NCBI RefSeq assembly: GCF_001984175.1
Contig: NZ_MTQP01000063.1
Coordinates: 248,001-312,000, forward strand
Direction: 5' to 3'
From: Saccharothrix sp. ALI-22-I
Lineage (GTDB): Bacteria > Actinomycetota > Actinomycetes > Mycobacteriales > Pseudonocardiaceae
Length of the DNA stretch: 64,000 nucleotides
Shown: one piece after another, positions 24,742 to 33,607 of the stretch
How the letters are laid out: each line of letters starts with the position of its first letter
Position numbering within the stretch: the first letter of the stretch is position 1
Position numbers and translations under genes: made by a program
The notes under the pieces: model-generated
The model's database searches: none
Told to the model about the DNA's origin: nothing
The model's input: only the letters and a program-made list of their open reading frames with translations

Positions 24742-26063
24742 GCGTGCTGGCTCCTCGTGTTCGACGAGACGGTGGTGGACGACGGTCTGGTGCGCACCCG
24801 TGCGGCGGCACGGCGGCCGGACCGCACCGCGGCCTCGCTGTACGGGGCCAGGCTCACCCAGTCGCCGGCGTAGTCCACGACCCCGCCGATCCGGGACTCG
24901 AACCCGGCGCGCAACGCCAGGGCACGCGGCGTGGCCTCGGGCAGGCCGTGCCGGAACCGGTGCACGACCGATCCCGTCACCGCCGCCCGCAGTCCGGGCA
25001 CAAACCGCTCGGCTTCGTCGGCGAGCACCCCGACCACCTGGTCGTCCGGCGCGTCCAGCAGCGCCGGCGCCATGACCGGACTCGCGATCACCGTGACCAG
25101 TCCGCGGCCCCCGGGCGCCCGGTCGGGGTGTTTGAGGTGGTCGAACAGCACCACCGACACCGACGGGCTCTCCGACCGCGGCACGGCCAGCAGGTACACG
25201 CGCGACTCAGGGCGGTGGTCGAGCATCAGGTGCACCTTCACCATCGGGGTGAACGTGCACGCGTCCAGGAACGGCCGCTCGTGCTCCGGCGGGTTGGCGT
25301 AGACCTGCCGCGCGACCGGCGCGGGCACGGCCAGCACCACGGACCGGGCCCGCAACTCCGTGCCGTCACCGGTGATCCGCGCGAAACCCGGCCCCGCCAT
25401 GACCTCCCGCACCGGGAACGACGTCGTGACGTCCAGCCGCGCGGCGAGCGCACGCGCCACCAGGTCCATGCCGTCGTCGTACGTGCGCCAGGCGGTGGAC
25501 GGGCCGATCGCGCCGAGCAGACCCAGGAACGGCGCGGCCGCCGAGTGCTCCGGCCGCCACCCGAAGAACCCGGACACCACCGGCTGGCACAGGTATTCCA
25601 GCAGGTCACGGTGGTACGGCGCGGCGAACTCCGTGACGGTGGCCGTGCCCAGCCGAGACGCCTCGGGGTGCGCGGCGTCGAATCGACCGCGCGTGGCGCG
25701 CATGAAGTCCGCGCGCGCCCGAACCGACATGCCGGCGCCGGTGATCAGGCCCAACGGGTGCGCCAGCCCTCGCCGCACCCGGCCGCCGCGCCACACGCCC
25801 AGCTGCCGCCCGATCCTCGGCACCGCGTCGTCGAGTTCCAACCGCCGCAACAACTCCCACGTGTGCGGGTAGCCGCGGGTGGAGATCTGCTCGGCGCCGG
25901 TGTCGACCACGAACCCGGAGATCCGCCGCGTCGCCATCCGCCCGCCGACGTGGTCCGCCGCCTCGAACACCCGCACCTGGCGACCCGCCCGCGCCAACTC
26001 GTGCGCGGCGGCCAGCCCGGCGATCCCCGCGCCGATCACGGCCACGTCGACGTCCGCGCCCAT
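24738..26063 (-). CDS. FAD-dependent oxidoreductase, amine-oxidase / protoporphyrinogen-oxidase fold
   Basis: A 441-residue flavoprotein. The dinucleotide motif is VAVIGAGIAGLAAAHELARAG (residues 7-27, quoted in part), followed by VFEAADHVGGRM. A C-terminal FAD contact with GGVVDYAGDWVSLAPYSEAAVRSG is present near residue 400 (key residues YAGDW and SGRRAA). Relatives oxidise C-N or C-C bonds: amine oxidases, phytoene desaturases, protoporphyrinogen oxidase. Beside a UbiA gene it may act on a prenylated or alicyclic intermediate. The ATG shares a base with the UbiA stop (TGATG), so translation is coupled. The basic Arg/Ser tail is unremarkable. Confidence 0.83.
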   Translation of the reverse strand: MGADVDVAVIGAGIAGLAAAHELARAGRQVRVFEAADHVGGRMATRRISGFVVDTGAEQISTRGYPHTWELLRRLELDDAVPRIGRQLGVWRGGRVRRGLAHPLGLITGAGMSVRARADFMRATRGRFDAAHPEASRLGTATVTEFAAPYHRDLLEYLCQPVVSGFFGWRPEHSAAAPFLGLLGAIGPSTAWRTYDDGMDLVARALAARLDVTTSFPVREVMAGPGFARITGDGTELRARSVVLAVPAPVARQVYANPPEHERPFLDACTFTPMVKVHLMLDHRPESRVYLLAVPRSESPSVSVVLFDHLKHPDRAPGGRGLVTVIASPVMAPALLDAPDDQVVGVLADEAERFVPGLRAAVTGSVVHRFRHGLPEATPRALALRAGFESRIGGVVDYAGDWVSLAPYSEAAVRSGRRAAARVRTRPSSTTVSSNTRSQHA

Positions 26064-26986
26064 CACCGCACCACCAGGTTCACCACGACCAGCGTCACCA
26101 CGGTCACCCGGTGGATGTCGATGCCGATCCGCCGCGCCCACAGGATGTCGCCGGCACCGAAACCGACGTGCAACTGCCTGAACCGCAACAGGATCGTGGG
26201 CAGCAGCGCGAGCGGGAACCACCACGGCCCGCCGACCAGCGGCAACGCCAGGATCAGCAGCAGCTCGCAGGCCGAGACGGCCCGGACGAACAGCATGTTG
26301 CCGCGCGGCGAGGTCAGCGCGGCCACCGTCGGCCGCCCGACCTGCCGATCGCCCGCCACGTCGTTGGTGTTGGAGTAGACGCCGAACAGCAGCGGCCCCA
26401 GGCCGAAGATCAGCGCCTGCACGACCACCACGCCGTCCAACTCCCCCGCGACCAGGCCGTACGGCGCGAGCACCAGCGCCCAGCCCAGCGCGGCCAGGAA
26501 GAACTCCTGGAAGCCGTGGTAGCTCAGCTTCACGCCCCACGAGTACTGCAGCGCGAAGAAGTAGGTGACCGCCACCAGCACGACCGTCCACAGCGGACGG
26601 TGTGGTGCGATGGCCAGCGCGCCCAGCCACACCACCGCGCCCACCAGTGCCGTGAGCAGCGCGAACCGCAGCACCTGCGGCTCGGTGAGCGTGCCCGCGA
26701 CCAGGGGTTTGCGGTTGAGCTTGCGCGCCGGCGCGTCCGGGGCGTAGTTCGCGACGTCGCTGCCGTCCCGGTACCCGGTGAGGTCGTCCAAAGCGACCAT
26801 CGCGACGATCACGAACACCTCGCCGACCAGGAACACCGCCATCGTGGCCAGCACGCCGCCGTCCAGCCGCAGCGCGGGCGCCAGCAGCGCCCACACCACC
26901 AGGACGCCGAGGTAGTAGTCGACGATGTCGAGCTTGGCGAGCTTCACGTACGCGCGGGTCGATCCGGGCGCGATGGTCGTCGTCAT
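26063..26986 (-). CDS. UbiA-family prenyltransferase
   Basis: A 307-residue membrane protein with about eight to nine helices. The first Asp-rich motif is ALDDLTGYRDGSD (about residues 65-77) and the second is NTNDVAGDRQVGRP (about residues 207-220). Both bind the Mg-diphosphate of the prenyl donor in UbiA enzymes. The first motif departs from the usual NDxxDxxxD by having DDxxGYxD. It should transfer a prenyl or related group to an aromatic, cyclitol or lipid acceptor in the membrane. GGAGGACCGATG precedes the ATG at 26986. Only 9 bases separate it from the aminotransferase gene upstream. Confidence 0.85.
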   Translation of the reverse strand: MTTTIAPGSTRAYVKLAKLDIVDYYLGVLVVWALLAPALRLDGGVLATMAVFLVGEVFVIVAMVALDDLTGYRDGSDVANYAPDAPARKLNRKPLVAGTLTEPQVLRFALLTALVGAVVWLGALAIAPHRPLWTVVLVAVTYFFALQYSWGVKLSYHGFQEFFLAALGWALVLAPYGLVAGELDGVVVVQALIFGLGPLLFGVYSNTNDVAGDRQVGRPTVAALTSPRGNMLFVRAVSACELLLILALPLVGGPWWFPLALLPTILLRFRQLHVGFGAGDILWARRIGIDIHRVTVVTLVVVNLVVR

Positions 26987-26995
26987 CGGTCCTCC

Positions 26996-28120
26996 TCAGC
27001 CGTGTGAGCCGGACGTGGCCGCGAACCGGCACACCTCGTCGGCGATGTGCTCCACCTGCGCGTCGGTCAGGTGGGGGTGGATCGGGATGGCCAGTTGCCG
27101 CCGTGCGGCGGACTCCGCGGCGGGCCAGTCGCGGCCCGGCTGCGCGTGCCCGGCGAACGCGGGCTGGCGCGGCAGCGGGGCCTGGTAGTAGATGTGCGTG
27201 CCGATGCCGTGGGAGGTGAGGTGGTCGCGCAACGCTTCACGCCGGTCGGCCAGCAGCGAGTAGACGTAGAAGCAGCGCCCGTCGCGGCCCGGTGGCGGCG
27301 CGAGGACACCCTGGCTCGCCAGGCCCGCGAACCGCTGCGTGTAGTACTCGCCGATCCGCGCCCGCCGTTCCAGCCGGAACGGCAGCGAGGCGAACCGGCG
27401 CAGCTGGAAGGCGGCCATCACCTCGTCGAACCGGCTGTTGTAGCCGATCCGGTGGTGCACGAACCGCTGCACGCCGTCCTGGCCGTGGTTGCGCAGCATC
27501 CGCACCGCCCGGCCGAGCGCCGCGTCGCCGGTGACGACCATGCCGCCCTCGCCGGGCATGCCGAACGTCTTGACCTGCACGAACGAGAACACGCCCGCGT
27601 CACCCCAGGTGCCGGCCGGTCGTCCGGCGAGCACACCGCCCTGGCCGACCGCGGAGTCCTCCAGCAGCCGCACGCCCGCCTCGGTGGCGATCCGCCGCAA
27701 CACGGGCATGTCCGCCATCACGGAGAACATGTGCGCGGGCGTGATCACCTTGGTGCGCTCGGTGACGAGCTTGTCCACCTCGGCGGGGTCGACCACCATC
27801 GTCCACGGGTCCACGTCGGCGAACACTGGCGTCGCGCCCAGCAGCAGCGGCGCGGACGCCAGGGGCGCGCACCCGTACGCGGGCACGATCACCTCGTCGC
27901 CCGGCTCCACGCCCATCGCGTGCAGGACCAGCGTCAACGCGGACGTGCCGCTGCCGCACGCCACCGCGTCCGCGACGCCGAGCGAGTCCCGCAGCACCTC
28001 CTCGAACTCCGCCGTGCGGGTGCCGAGGATGAACCGCTGGTCCGGTGTCAGGCCGACCTGTTCGACCACCTCCAGCAGCAGGTCGCGGTCGAACAGGTCC
28101 GGTGGGAAGAACGGGATCAT
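26996..28120 (-). CDS. DegT/DnrJ/EryC1-type PLP aminotransferase (second)
   Basis: A 374-residue fold-type I enzyme. The cofactor region has CGSGTSALTLVLHAMGVEPGDEVIVP (about residues 61-86), the Asp that holds the pyridine ring is in LLEDSAVGQGG, and the likely Schiff-base Lys is in FSFVQVKTFGMPGEGG (near residue 185). The C-terminal half has the sugar-aminotransferase pattern HRIGYNSRFDEVMAAFQL. It would aminate a keto-sugar, keto-cyclitol or related ketone. The start overlaps the stop of the first DegT gene (TGATG). It shares only moderate similarity with that neighbour, so the two probably act on different positions or substrates. Confidence 0.88.
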   Translation of the reverse strand: MIPFFPPDLFDRDLLLEVVEQVGLTPDQRFILGTRTAEFEEVLRDSLGVADAVACGSGTSALTLVLHAMGVEPGDEVIVPAYGCAPLASAPLLLGATPVFADVDPWTMVVDPAEVDKLVTERTKVITPAHMFSVMADMPVLRRIATEAGVRLLEDSAVGQGGVLAGRPAGTWGDAGVFSFVQVKTFGMPGEGGMVVTGDAALGRAVRMLRNHGQDGVQRFVHHRIGYNSRFDEVMAAFQLRRFASLPFRLERRARIGEYYTQRFAGLASQGVLAPPPGRDGRCFYVYSLLADRREALRDHLTSHGIGTHIYYQAPLPRQPAFAGHAQPGRDWPAAESAARRQLAIPIHPHLTDAQVEHIADEVCRFAATSGSHG

Positions 28121-29280
28121 CACGTGTGCCGTCCGAGGTAGAAGGAGCGGATCACGTCGCACACGTGGTCGACGTCGCCGAGTGGCAGATCCGGGTACAG
28201 CGGCAACGCGAGCGTGCGACGGCACGCCGCCTCCGCGTTGGGGAAGTCACCGGGCCGGTGCCCGAGGTGTTCGAAGCACGGCTGCAGGTGCAGCGGCAGC
28301 GGGTAGTAGGTCTCGGTGCCGACACCGCTGTCGGCCAGGTGTGCGGCCAGTTCGTCACGCCGGTCGACCTCGACCACGTACACGTAGAAGACGCCGCGCA
28401 CGCTGCGCCGCCGCGGCAGCACCGACGGCAGCTTCAGCCCCGGCACGTCCGCCAGGCCCTCGGCGTACCGCTTGGCCAGCACGGCGCGGCGGCGGATGTC
28501 CGCCTCCAGCCGTCCCAGCTTGGCCAGCAGCACGGCGGCCTGGACGTCGTCCATCTTGCTGTTCACCCCGACCACGCTGGTGCTGGTCGCGATGCCGGGG
28601 AAGTTGTCGATCGTGCGGCCGAAGCGCCCGTGGTGGCGCAGCGCGCTGACCGTCTCGGCGACGTCCGGGTCGTTCGTGATGACCGCGCCCGCGTCGCCGA
28701 GCGCGCCGAGCGTCTTGGTGGGGAAGAACGACAGCACTCCCCCGGCGCCGAGCAGGCCCGCGTGCACACCGTCGTAGCGCATGCCGATCGCCTCGGCGCT
28801 GTCCTCGACCACGGTCAGGTCCAGCCGGCGGGCCACCTCGACCAGCCCGGTCAGGTCCGCGACGTGGTGGAACAGGTGCACCGGCATGACGAACCGGGTG
28901 CGCGACCCGGCGACGGCGGCCACCGAACCGGGGTCGAGGCCGTAGCCGTCCGGCTCGATGTCGGCGAACACCGGCCGCCCGCCCGCGAGCACCACCGAGG
29001 ACGCCGACGCGATGAACGAGAACGCCGGCACGACCACCTCGTCACCGGGGCTCAGCCCGCACGCGCGCAGCAGGAGCACCAGCGCGTCGGTGCCGCTGTT
29101 CACCCCCACCACGTGCGCGGCCCCGGTGTAGGCGGCCAGCGCGCTTTCCAATTCGAGGACTTTCCGTCCGTGCGAGTACTTGCCGTTCCCGACCACTTCC
29201 ACAATGTGCCCACGCGTTATCGGCCACAAATCGGAAAATGTCGCCGATTGCGTGAAGAATGGCACGGCCAGCGCACTCAC
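28120..29280 (-). CDS. DegT/DnrJ/EryC1-type PLP aminotransferase (first)
   Basis: A 386-residue enzyme, first gene of the leftward operon. GVNSGTDALVLLLRACGLSPGDEVVVP (about residues 58-84) binds the PLP phosphate. VVEDSAEAIG holds the cofactor Asp. SFFPTKTLGALGDAGAV carries the catalytic Lys (about residue 189). FYVYVVEVDRR and GTETYYPLPLHLQPCF are typical of NDP-sugar and 3-keto-sugar aminotransferases such as WecE, FdtB and kanosamine-type enzymes. GTG at 29280 immediately follows GGAG, which is close for a ribosome site, so GTG at 29265 may be the real start. The promoter must lie in the 200-base gap shared with the rightward operon. Confidence 0.9.
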   Translation of the reverse strand: MSALAVPFFTQSATFSDLWPITRGHIVEVVGNGKYSHGRKVLELESALAAYTGAAHVVGVNSGTDALVLLLRACGLSPGDEVVVPAFSFIASASSVVLAGGRPVFADIEPDGYGLDPGSVAAVAGSRTRFVMPVHLFHHVADLTGLVEVARRLDLTVVEDSAEAIGMRYDGVHAGLLGAGGVLSFFPTKTLGALGDAGAVITNDPDVAETVSALRHHGRFGRTIDNFPGIATSTSVVGVNSKMDDVQAAVLLAKLGRLEADIRRRAVLAKRYAEGLADVPGLKLPSVLPRRRSVRGVFYVYVVEVDRRDELAAHLADSGVGTETYYPLPLHLQPCFEHLGHRPGDFPNAEAACRRTLALPLYPDLPLGDVDHVCDVIRSFYLGRHT

Positions 29281-29362
29281 CTCCGCGTCGCTGCTTCCCG
29301 GTGCGAGCGTATGGCAGGCAACCGGGCGAGCCGCGGAGCACCGGCGAGTTCACTCTTCCTGG

Positions 29363-29428
29363 TCAACTCACCGACATCGAGTTGACAGCTCCACGTGATT
29401 AGGACAACGTCGTGAGTCTCAATTGAGA
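29363..29428. promoter_or_regulatory. Divergent promoter region with two inverted repeats
   Basis: The 200 bases between the two operons (29281-29480) are AT-richer than the genes. They hold an inverted repeat TCAACTC-N9-GAGTTGA (29363-29385) that runs into a TTGACA hexamer (29382-29387), a good -35 for the rightward operon. A perfect palindrome TCTCAATTGAGA lies at 29417-29428. No pathway regulator gene is present in the cluster. Binding proteins are unknown. Confidence 0.5.
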
Positions 29429-29480
29429 TCGCCAATTCATGGCGCCTTCGAGACTGGACTAGACAAGACGGGGCTCAATA

Positions 29481-30518
29481 GTGCGAACACTCGTCGTGGG
29501 GCTGGGCCGAGCCGGGGCGGAACTGCACCTGCCGGTGCTGGCCAGGGCGCGGAACTCGGTCCGGCAACTGTTCGACGACCGCCCGATCGTGGCGTGCGAC
29601 CCGCGCCGGCCGGCGGCGGAACGACCGGGTCTGGCGATGGCGGGCAGCCTCGCCGAGGCCGCCACCCTCCTCGACCCCGGCGACACGGTGGCGCACGTGT
29701 GCACGCCGCCGGACGTGCGCGCGGAGGTGATGGCCGAACTGGCCCAGCGCGGGTTCCGCAACGTGATCGCGGAGAAGCCGCTCGCCGCCGACACCGACGA
29801 CCTGGCCCGGGTGATCCGGCTGCGCCGCAAGCACGGCCTGCGGATCGCGGTGGTCGAGCCGTGGCTGACCAGCGCGCTCACCGTGCGGCTCACCGAGCTG
29901 GTGCGCGGCGGCACGCTCGGCGAGCCGAAGGCGATCTCGATCGTGCAGAACAAACCGCGCTTCCGCCGGTCGCTGACCAGGCCGAGCCACCGGACCGCGT
30001 TCGACGTGGAGCTGCCGCACGGCGTCGGTCTGGCGCTGCGCCTCGCGGGCAGCGCGCGGGTCACGCACGCGGCCGGGTTCGACCTGACCGTGGGTGACGT
30101 GGTGGTGCCCCGGATGGGTGGCGCGCGGATCGGCCTGCGGCACAACAGCGGGGTGCGCACCGACATCAGCTCGGACCTCACCTCGCCGGTGCGGGAACGC
30201 CGGATCACGGTGGAGTTCGAGAAGGGCCGGGCGGTCGGCCACTTCGCGGTGAGCGACGACGACGACCACTCGCAGCTCACCGTCACCGTCAACGGGCGGG
30301 GCGAGCACGAGGTGCTGCGGGACGACTCGCTGACCGAGTGGATGATCCGCGCCTACCGGCTCTTCCAGGCCCCCGGCGACCAGCACGCGCGCGGGTTCAC
30401 GTTCGCCACGGACGTGGTGCAGCTGCTGTCGGTGGCCAAGAACATCTGCGCCGAGCCGGTGGTGCCGGCCGCGCGCGGCGAGTCCTTCCCCGGGCCGGTG
30501 GCCGCGCATGTCCGCTGA
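29481..30518 (+). CDS. Gfo/Idh/MocA-family oxidoreductase (first)
   Basis: A 345-residue NAD(P)-dependent sugar dehydrogenase-like protein. The Rossmann motif is VVGLGRAGAELHLP at the N-terminus, and VIAEKPLAAD (about residue 96) is the family's EKP motif. Members oxidise a sugar or cyclitol hydroxyl to a ketone; examples are inositol dehydrogenase and NtdC, which makes the 3-keto sugar for kanosamine. A ketone of that kind would suit the DegT aminotransferases encoded across the divergent promoter. The GTG start at 29481 follows a weak ACGGGG. It overlaps the isomerase gene by 11 bases. Confidence 0.85.
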   Translation: MRTLVVGLGRAGAELHLPVLARARNSVRQLFDDRPIVACDPRRPAAERPGLAMAGSLAEAATLLDPGDTVAHVCTPPDVRAEVMAELAQRGFRNVIAEKPLAADTDDLARVIRLRRKHGLRIAVVEPWLTSALTVRLTELVRGGTLGEPKAISIVQNKPRFRRSLTRPSHRTAFDVELPHGVGLALRLAGSARVTHAAGFDLTVGDVVVPRMGGARIGLRHNSGVRTDISSDLTSPVRERRITVEFEKGRAVGHFAVSDDDDHSQLTVTVNGRGEHEVLRDDSLTEWMIRAYRLFQAPGDQHARGFTFATDVVQLLSVAKNICAEPVVPAARGESFPGPVAAHVR

Positions 30519-31329
30519 ACCAGTGCTGGCCGGGATCACGGACGAGGCCGCACCGGATCTGGCCGGCCAGCTGGCCGTGCTCGCCGAACTGGGCTGGTCG
30601 CACGTCGAACTGCGCACCGTGGACGGTCGCGCGGTGGCCGATCTGGACGACGACGGGTTCGCGGTGGTGGCGAAGACCCTGGAGGCGCACGGGGTCCGGG
30701 TGGTGTGCCTGGACTCGCGGATCGGCGGCTGGGCCCGCCCGATCAGCACGCCGTTCGAGGACGACCTGGCCGAGCTGGACGTGCTGCTGCGCCGGTGCGC
30801 CGAGCTGGGCACCCGGTACGTGCGGATCATGTCCTACCCGAACGCGGGCCTGTCCGAACGGCGGTGGCGCGACCGGGTGATCACCCGGGTGTCGATGCTC
30901 GCCGACATCGCCGAGGCGGCCGGTGTCGTGCTGCTGCACGAGAACTGCTCCGGCTGGGCGGGCATGAGTGCCGAGCGCGCGCTGGACCTGCTCGACGCGG
31001 TCGGCAACCCGGCGTTGAAGCTGCTGTTCGACACCGGCAACGGCGTCGCGCACGGCTACGACGGGTACGCGTTGCTGCGCGAGGTGGTCGCGCACGTCGA
31101 GCACGTGCACGTCAAGGACGCCAACGGTGGCCGGTTCGTGCTGCCCGGCTCCGGCGCGGCGCGGGTGGCCGACTGCGTGGCGCTGCTGCGCGCCAACGGG
31201 TACCGGGGCGCGTGGTCGTTGGAGCCGCACGTGTCGCTGCGCCCGCACGAGAGCGGTGTGCTCGCCGCCGACGCGGCGCCCGCGTTCGTCGCGGCCGGCC
31301 GGGCGATGGCCGGGCTGGTGCGGTGCTAG
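30508..31329 (+). CDS. Sugar phosphate isomerase/epimerase, TIM-barrel (xylose-isomerase-like)
   Basis: A 273-residue TIM-barrel protein of the AP-endonuclease-2/xylose-isomerase-like group. Metal and base residues are visible in order: HVELRTVDG, VLLHENCSGWAG, LLFDTGNGVAHGY, HVHVKDANGG and SLEPHVSL. This order of Glu, Asp, His and Glu ligands is typical of IolE/IolI and epimerases such as d-tagatose 3-epimerase. It likely isomerises or dehydrates a keto-sugar or inosose made by the adjacent Gfo/Idh enzyme. The ATG at 30508 lies inside the end of the upstream gene, so the two are coupled. Confidence 0.85.
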   Translation: MSAEPVLAGITDEAAPDLAGQLAVLAELGWSHVELRTVDGRAVADLDDDGFAVVAKTLEAHGVRVVCLDSRIGGWARPISTPFEDDLAELDVLLRRCAELGTRYVRIMSYPNAGLSERRWRDRVITRVSMLADIAEAAGVVLLHENCSGWAGMSAERALDLLDAVGNPALKLLFDTGNGVAHGYDGYALLREVVAHVEHVHVKDANGGRFVLPGSGAARVADCVALLRANGYRGAWSLEPHVSLRPHESGVLAADAAPAFVAAGRAMAGLVRC

Positions 31330-32558
31330 ACCAGGACCGCGACCTGTTGCTGCGGCTGCTCGACCTGCCGACCGCCGGCCCGCTGGAGACGACCGCCGAG
31401 GTCTGCCTGTGGGACGCCGTGCACGCGTACGCGGAGGCAGCCGAGGATTTCGGGATGCGGACCGTCCACGTGGGACCGGCGCGGGAGGCGGACGTGCTGC
31501 GGCCGGACGTGCCCGCCGTGGTGCGCGAGGCGATCGCGCAGGACCGGGATTTCCTGGCCCGGCAGCCGAGCCTGGTGCTGCGGGTCGGCGACGCCGAGCC
31601 GACGGTCATGTTCAACGTGCACCTGGACACGGTCGCGCCGTTCGAGCCGGCCGGGTTCGACGGCGTCCGGTTCCACGGCCGGGGCGCGATCGACGCCAAG
31701 GGCCCCGCCGTGGCGCTGCTGGCCGGTGTCCGCGCCGCGCTCGCCGAGCGCGCGGTGGGGCGGGACGTGAGCGTGCTGGTCCAGGCGGTGTCCGGCGAGG
31801 AGGGCGGCGCGATGGGCGTGTTCGGCACCCGTCCGCTGGTCGAGGCCGGGTTCCACGGCAGCCTGAACGTGTTCTGCGAGCCGACCGGCCTGCGCTACCT
31901 GCCCCGCTCCACCGCCGCGATGACGGCCTCGGTCCAGGTCAACGGCGAGGACGCGATCGACGACCAGCCCCACGCCGGGCACAACGCGTCGGTGTTGCTG
32001 GGGTTCCTGGCCCAACACCTGGCGGGCGCGTTGGCGGGACGGGTGCCCGACGGCCAGGTGTGCGTGGCCGGACTGCACACCGGCCTGATGCACAACCGCG
32101 TGTACGGGACCGGTGAGCTGCTGCTGAACCTGTCCTACGGCAGCACGTCGTCGGCACGGGTGCTGGCCGTGGCGCTGGACGCCGCGTTGCGCGCGGGACT
32201 GGCCGAGTTCACCGCCCGGTTCCGCGGCATGCGGCCGTTCCACCGCACCGCGGTCGACGCTGCCGCGATCACCCGGCTGGTGTGGCGCAAACGCGGCCTG
32301 CCCGCACTGCCCCCGCAGGAAGTGCCGCTGCTGGACGCCGTGGTACCGCGCTGGCCCGCGCACGAGCCCGCGTTCACCTGCGACGCGATCTGGCTGGCCG
32401 ACGTGCCGGGCACCCAGACCGCCGTGCTCGGCCCCGGATCACTGGACGCCAACAACGCCCACGCGCGCGGCGAACACGCCGACGTCGCCGATCTCGACCG
32501 GTTCTCCGCCGTGGTGCGGGACATCGTCGTGCGGTTCGCACGGAACGGAGGAATATGA
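31323..32558 (+). CDS. M20-family metallohydrolase (ArgE/DapE-like)
   Basis: A 411-residue zinc amidohydrolase. NVHLDTV (first His-x-Asp, about residue 101), GRGAIDAKGP (bridging Asp), VSGEEGG (general base Glu-Glu, about residue 158) and FCEPTGLR are the successive motifs of M20 enzymes. The small insert domain lies between about residues 190 and 300. It would remove an acyl or amino-acyl protecting group or cleave an amide in the pathway. The GTG at 31323 lies inside the isomerase's last codons (7-base overlap), and the stop overlaps the next start (ATGA). Confidence 0.83.
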   Translation: MLDQDRDLLLRLLDLPTAGPLETTAEVCLWDAVHAYAEAAEDFGMRTVHVGPAREADVLRPDVPAVVREAIAQDRDFLARQPSLVLRVGDAEPTVMFNVHLDTVAPFEPAGFDGVRFHGRGAIDAKGPAVALLAGVRAALAERAVGRDVSVLVQAVSGEEGGAMGVFGTRPLVEAGFHGSLNVFCEPTGLRYLPRSTAAMTASVQVNGEDAIDDQPHAGHNASVLLGFLAQHLAGALAGRVPDGQVCVAGLHTGLMHNRVYGTGELLLNLSYGSTSSARVLAVALDAALRAGLAEFTARFRGMRPFHRTAVDAAAITRLVWRKRGLPALPPQEVPLLDAVVPRWPAHEPAFTCDAIWLADVPGTQTAVLGPGSLDANNAHARGEHADVADLDRFSAVVRDIVVRFARNGGI

Positions 32559-33607
32559 CCGTCCTGGTGCCCTACCCGACCCTGTTGGCCACCGTCACCG
32601 GTGTTTTCCGCGAGCGGGGTATGCCGCCCGATCGGGCGTTGGTCGCCGCGGAGGCGTTGTGCCACGGTGACCTGACCGGGATGAGCACGCACGGCCTGGT
32701 GAACCTGACCAGGCTGTACCTGCCGCTGTTCGACTCCGGCCGCACCGATCCGGCCGCCGACATGGCGGTGATCGCGGACCTGGGGGCGTCCGTGCTGGCC
32801 GACGCGCGCAAGGCGCTCGGGCTGTGGTCGGCGTCCCAGGCGATGGAGTTGGCCGCGGCGCGGGCCGAGCGGTACGGGATCGGGATGGTCACCGTGCGCG
32901 GCGCGACGCACATCGGGTGCGCGGGGCACCACGCGGCGCGGGCGGCGGCGCACGGGATGGTGGGGCTGATCGCGTCGAACTGCGGCGCGCAGCGCATCAC
33001 CCGGCCACCGGGCGGTCGGGAGCCGCTGCTGGGCACGAACCCGCTGGCGTTGGCCTGCCCCGCAGGCGACCGGCCGCCGTTCGTGCTGGACATGAGCACG
33101 ACGGTGGTGCCGACGGGGCGGGTGCGGGCGGCGGCGCGGGCCGGTGAGGACATCCCGCCGGGGTGGCTGGCTGCGGACGACGGGACGCCGGTGACCGACC
33201 CGTCGGCGTTCGACCGGGGTGACGGGCACCTGTTGTGGCTGGGAGGCGCGCCGGAGACGGGCGTGTACAAGGGTTTCGGGCTCGGGCTGCTGGTGGAGGT
33301 GCTGGCGGCGCTGGTGCCGGGTGCGGCAATGGGCCCCACGTCGATGGAGTCCCGGGACGACGACATCGGCGTGATCGCGTTGGCGTTCGCTCCGTCGGCT
33401 CTGCGGTCCGGGTTCGACCGGGACGCCTCGGCGCTGTTCGGCGCGGTGTTGGGTGCGCCGCCGCTCGATCCGCACAAGCCGGTGTCCTACCCGGGGTGGC
33501 ACGAGGGTGAGCGCGCGCGGTGGCGGCGGGCGCACGGCGTGCCCGTGCCGGCCGGGCTGTACGAGGAGTTGCGGGCGGTCGCGCCGGAGCTGCGGGCGGC
33601 CGGATGA
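32555..33607 (+). CDS. Ldh2/malate-dehydrogenase-type NAD(P)H oxidoreductase
   Basis: A 350-residue member of the Ldh2/MDG1 family, a fold unlike ordinary lactate dehydrogenase. Typical elements are HGDLTGMSTHGLVNL (about residue 37, catalytic His), VRGATHIGCAGHHA (about residue 110), GTNPLALACP, LDMSTTVVPTGRVRAA and the closing GVYKGFGLGLLVEVL. Relatives reduce 2-keto acids or cyclic imines (Dpk/PipE) or 2,3-diketogulonate. It may reduce an imine or a keto acid in this pathway. GGAGGA precedes the ATG, and both ends overlap neighbours by 4 bases. Confidence 0.87.
   Translation: MTVLVPYPTLLATVTGVFRERGMPPDRALVAAEALCHGDLTGMSTHGLVNLTRLYLPLFDSGRTDPAADMAVIADLGASVLADARKALGLWSASQAMELAAARAERYGIGMVTVRGATHIGCAGHHAARAAAHGMVGLIASNCGAQRITRPPGGREPLLGTNPLALACPAGDRPPFVLDMSTTVVPTGRVRAAARAGEDIPPGWLAADDGTPVTDPSAFDRGDGHLLWLGGAPETGVYKGFGLGLLVEVLAALVPGAAMGPTSMESRDDDIGVIALAFAPSALRSGFDRDASALFGAVLGAPPLDPHKPVSYPGWHEGERARWRRAHGVPVPAGLYEELRAVAPELRAAG

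Noticed and set aside
26064-27032. Extended N-terminus of the amine-oxidase-fold flavoenzyme
   Set aside because: It is an out-of-frame shadow of the UbiA gene; the FAD motif begins directly after the ATG at 26063.
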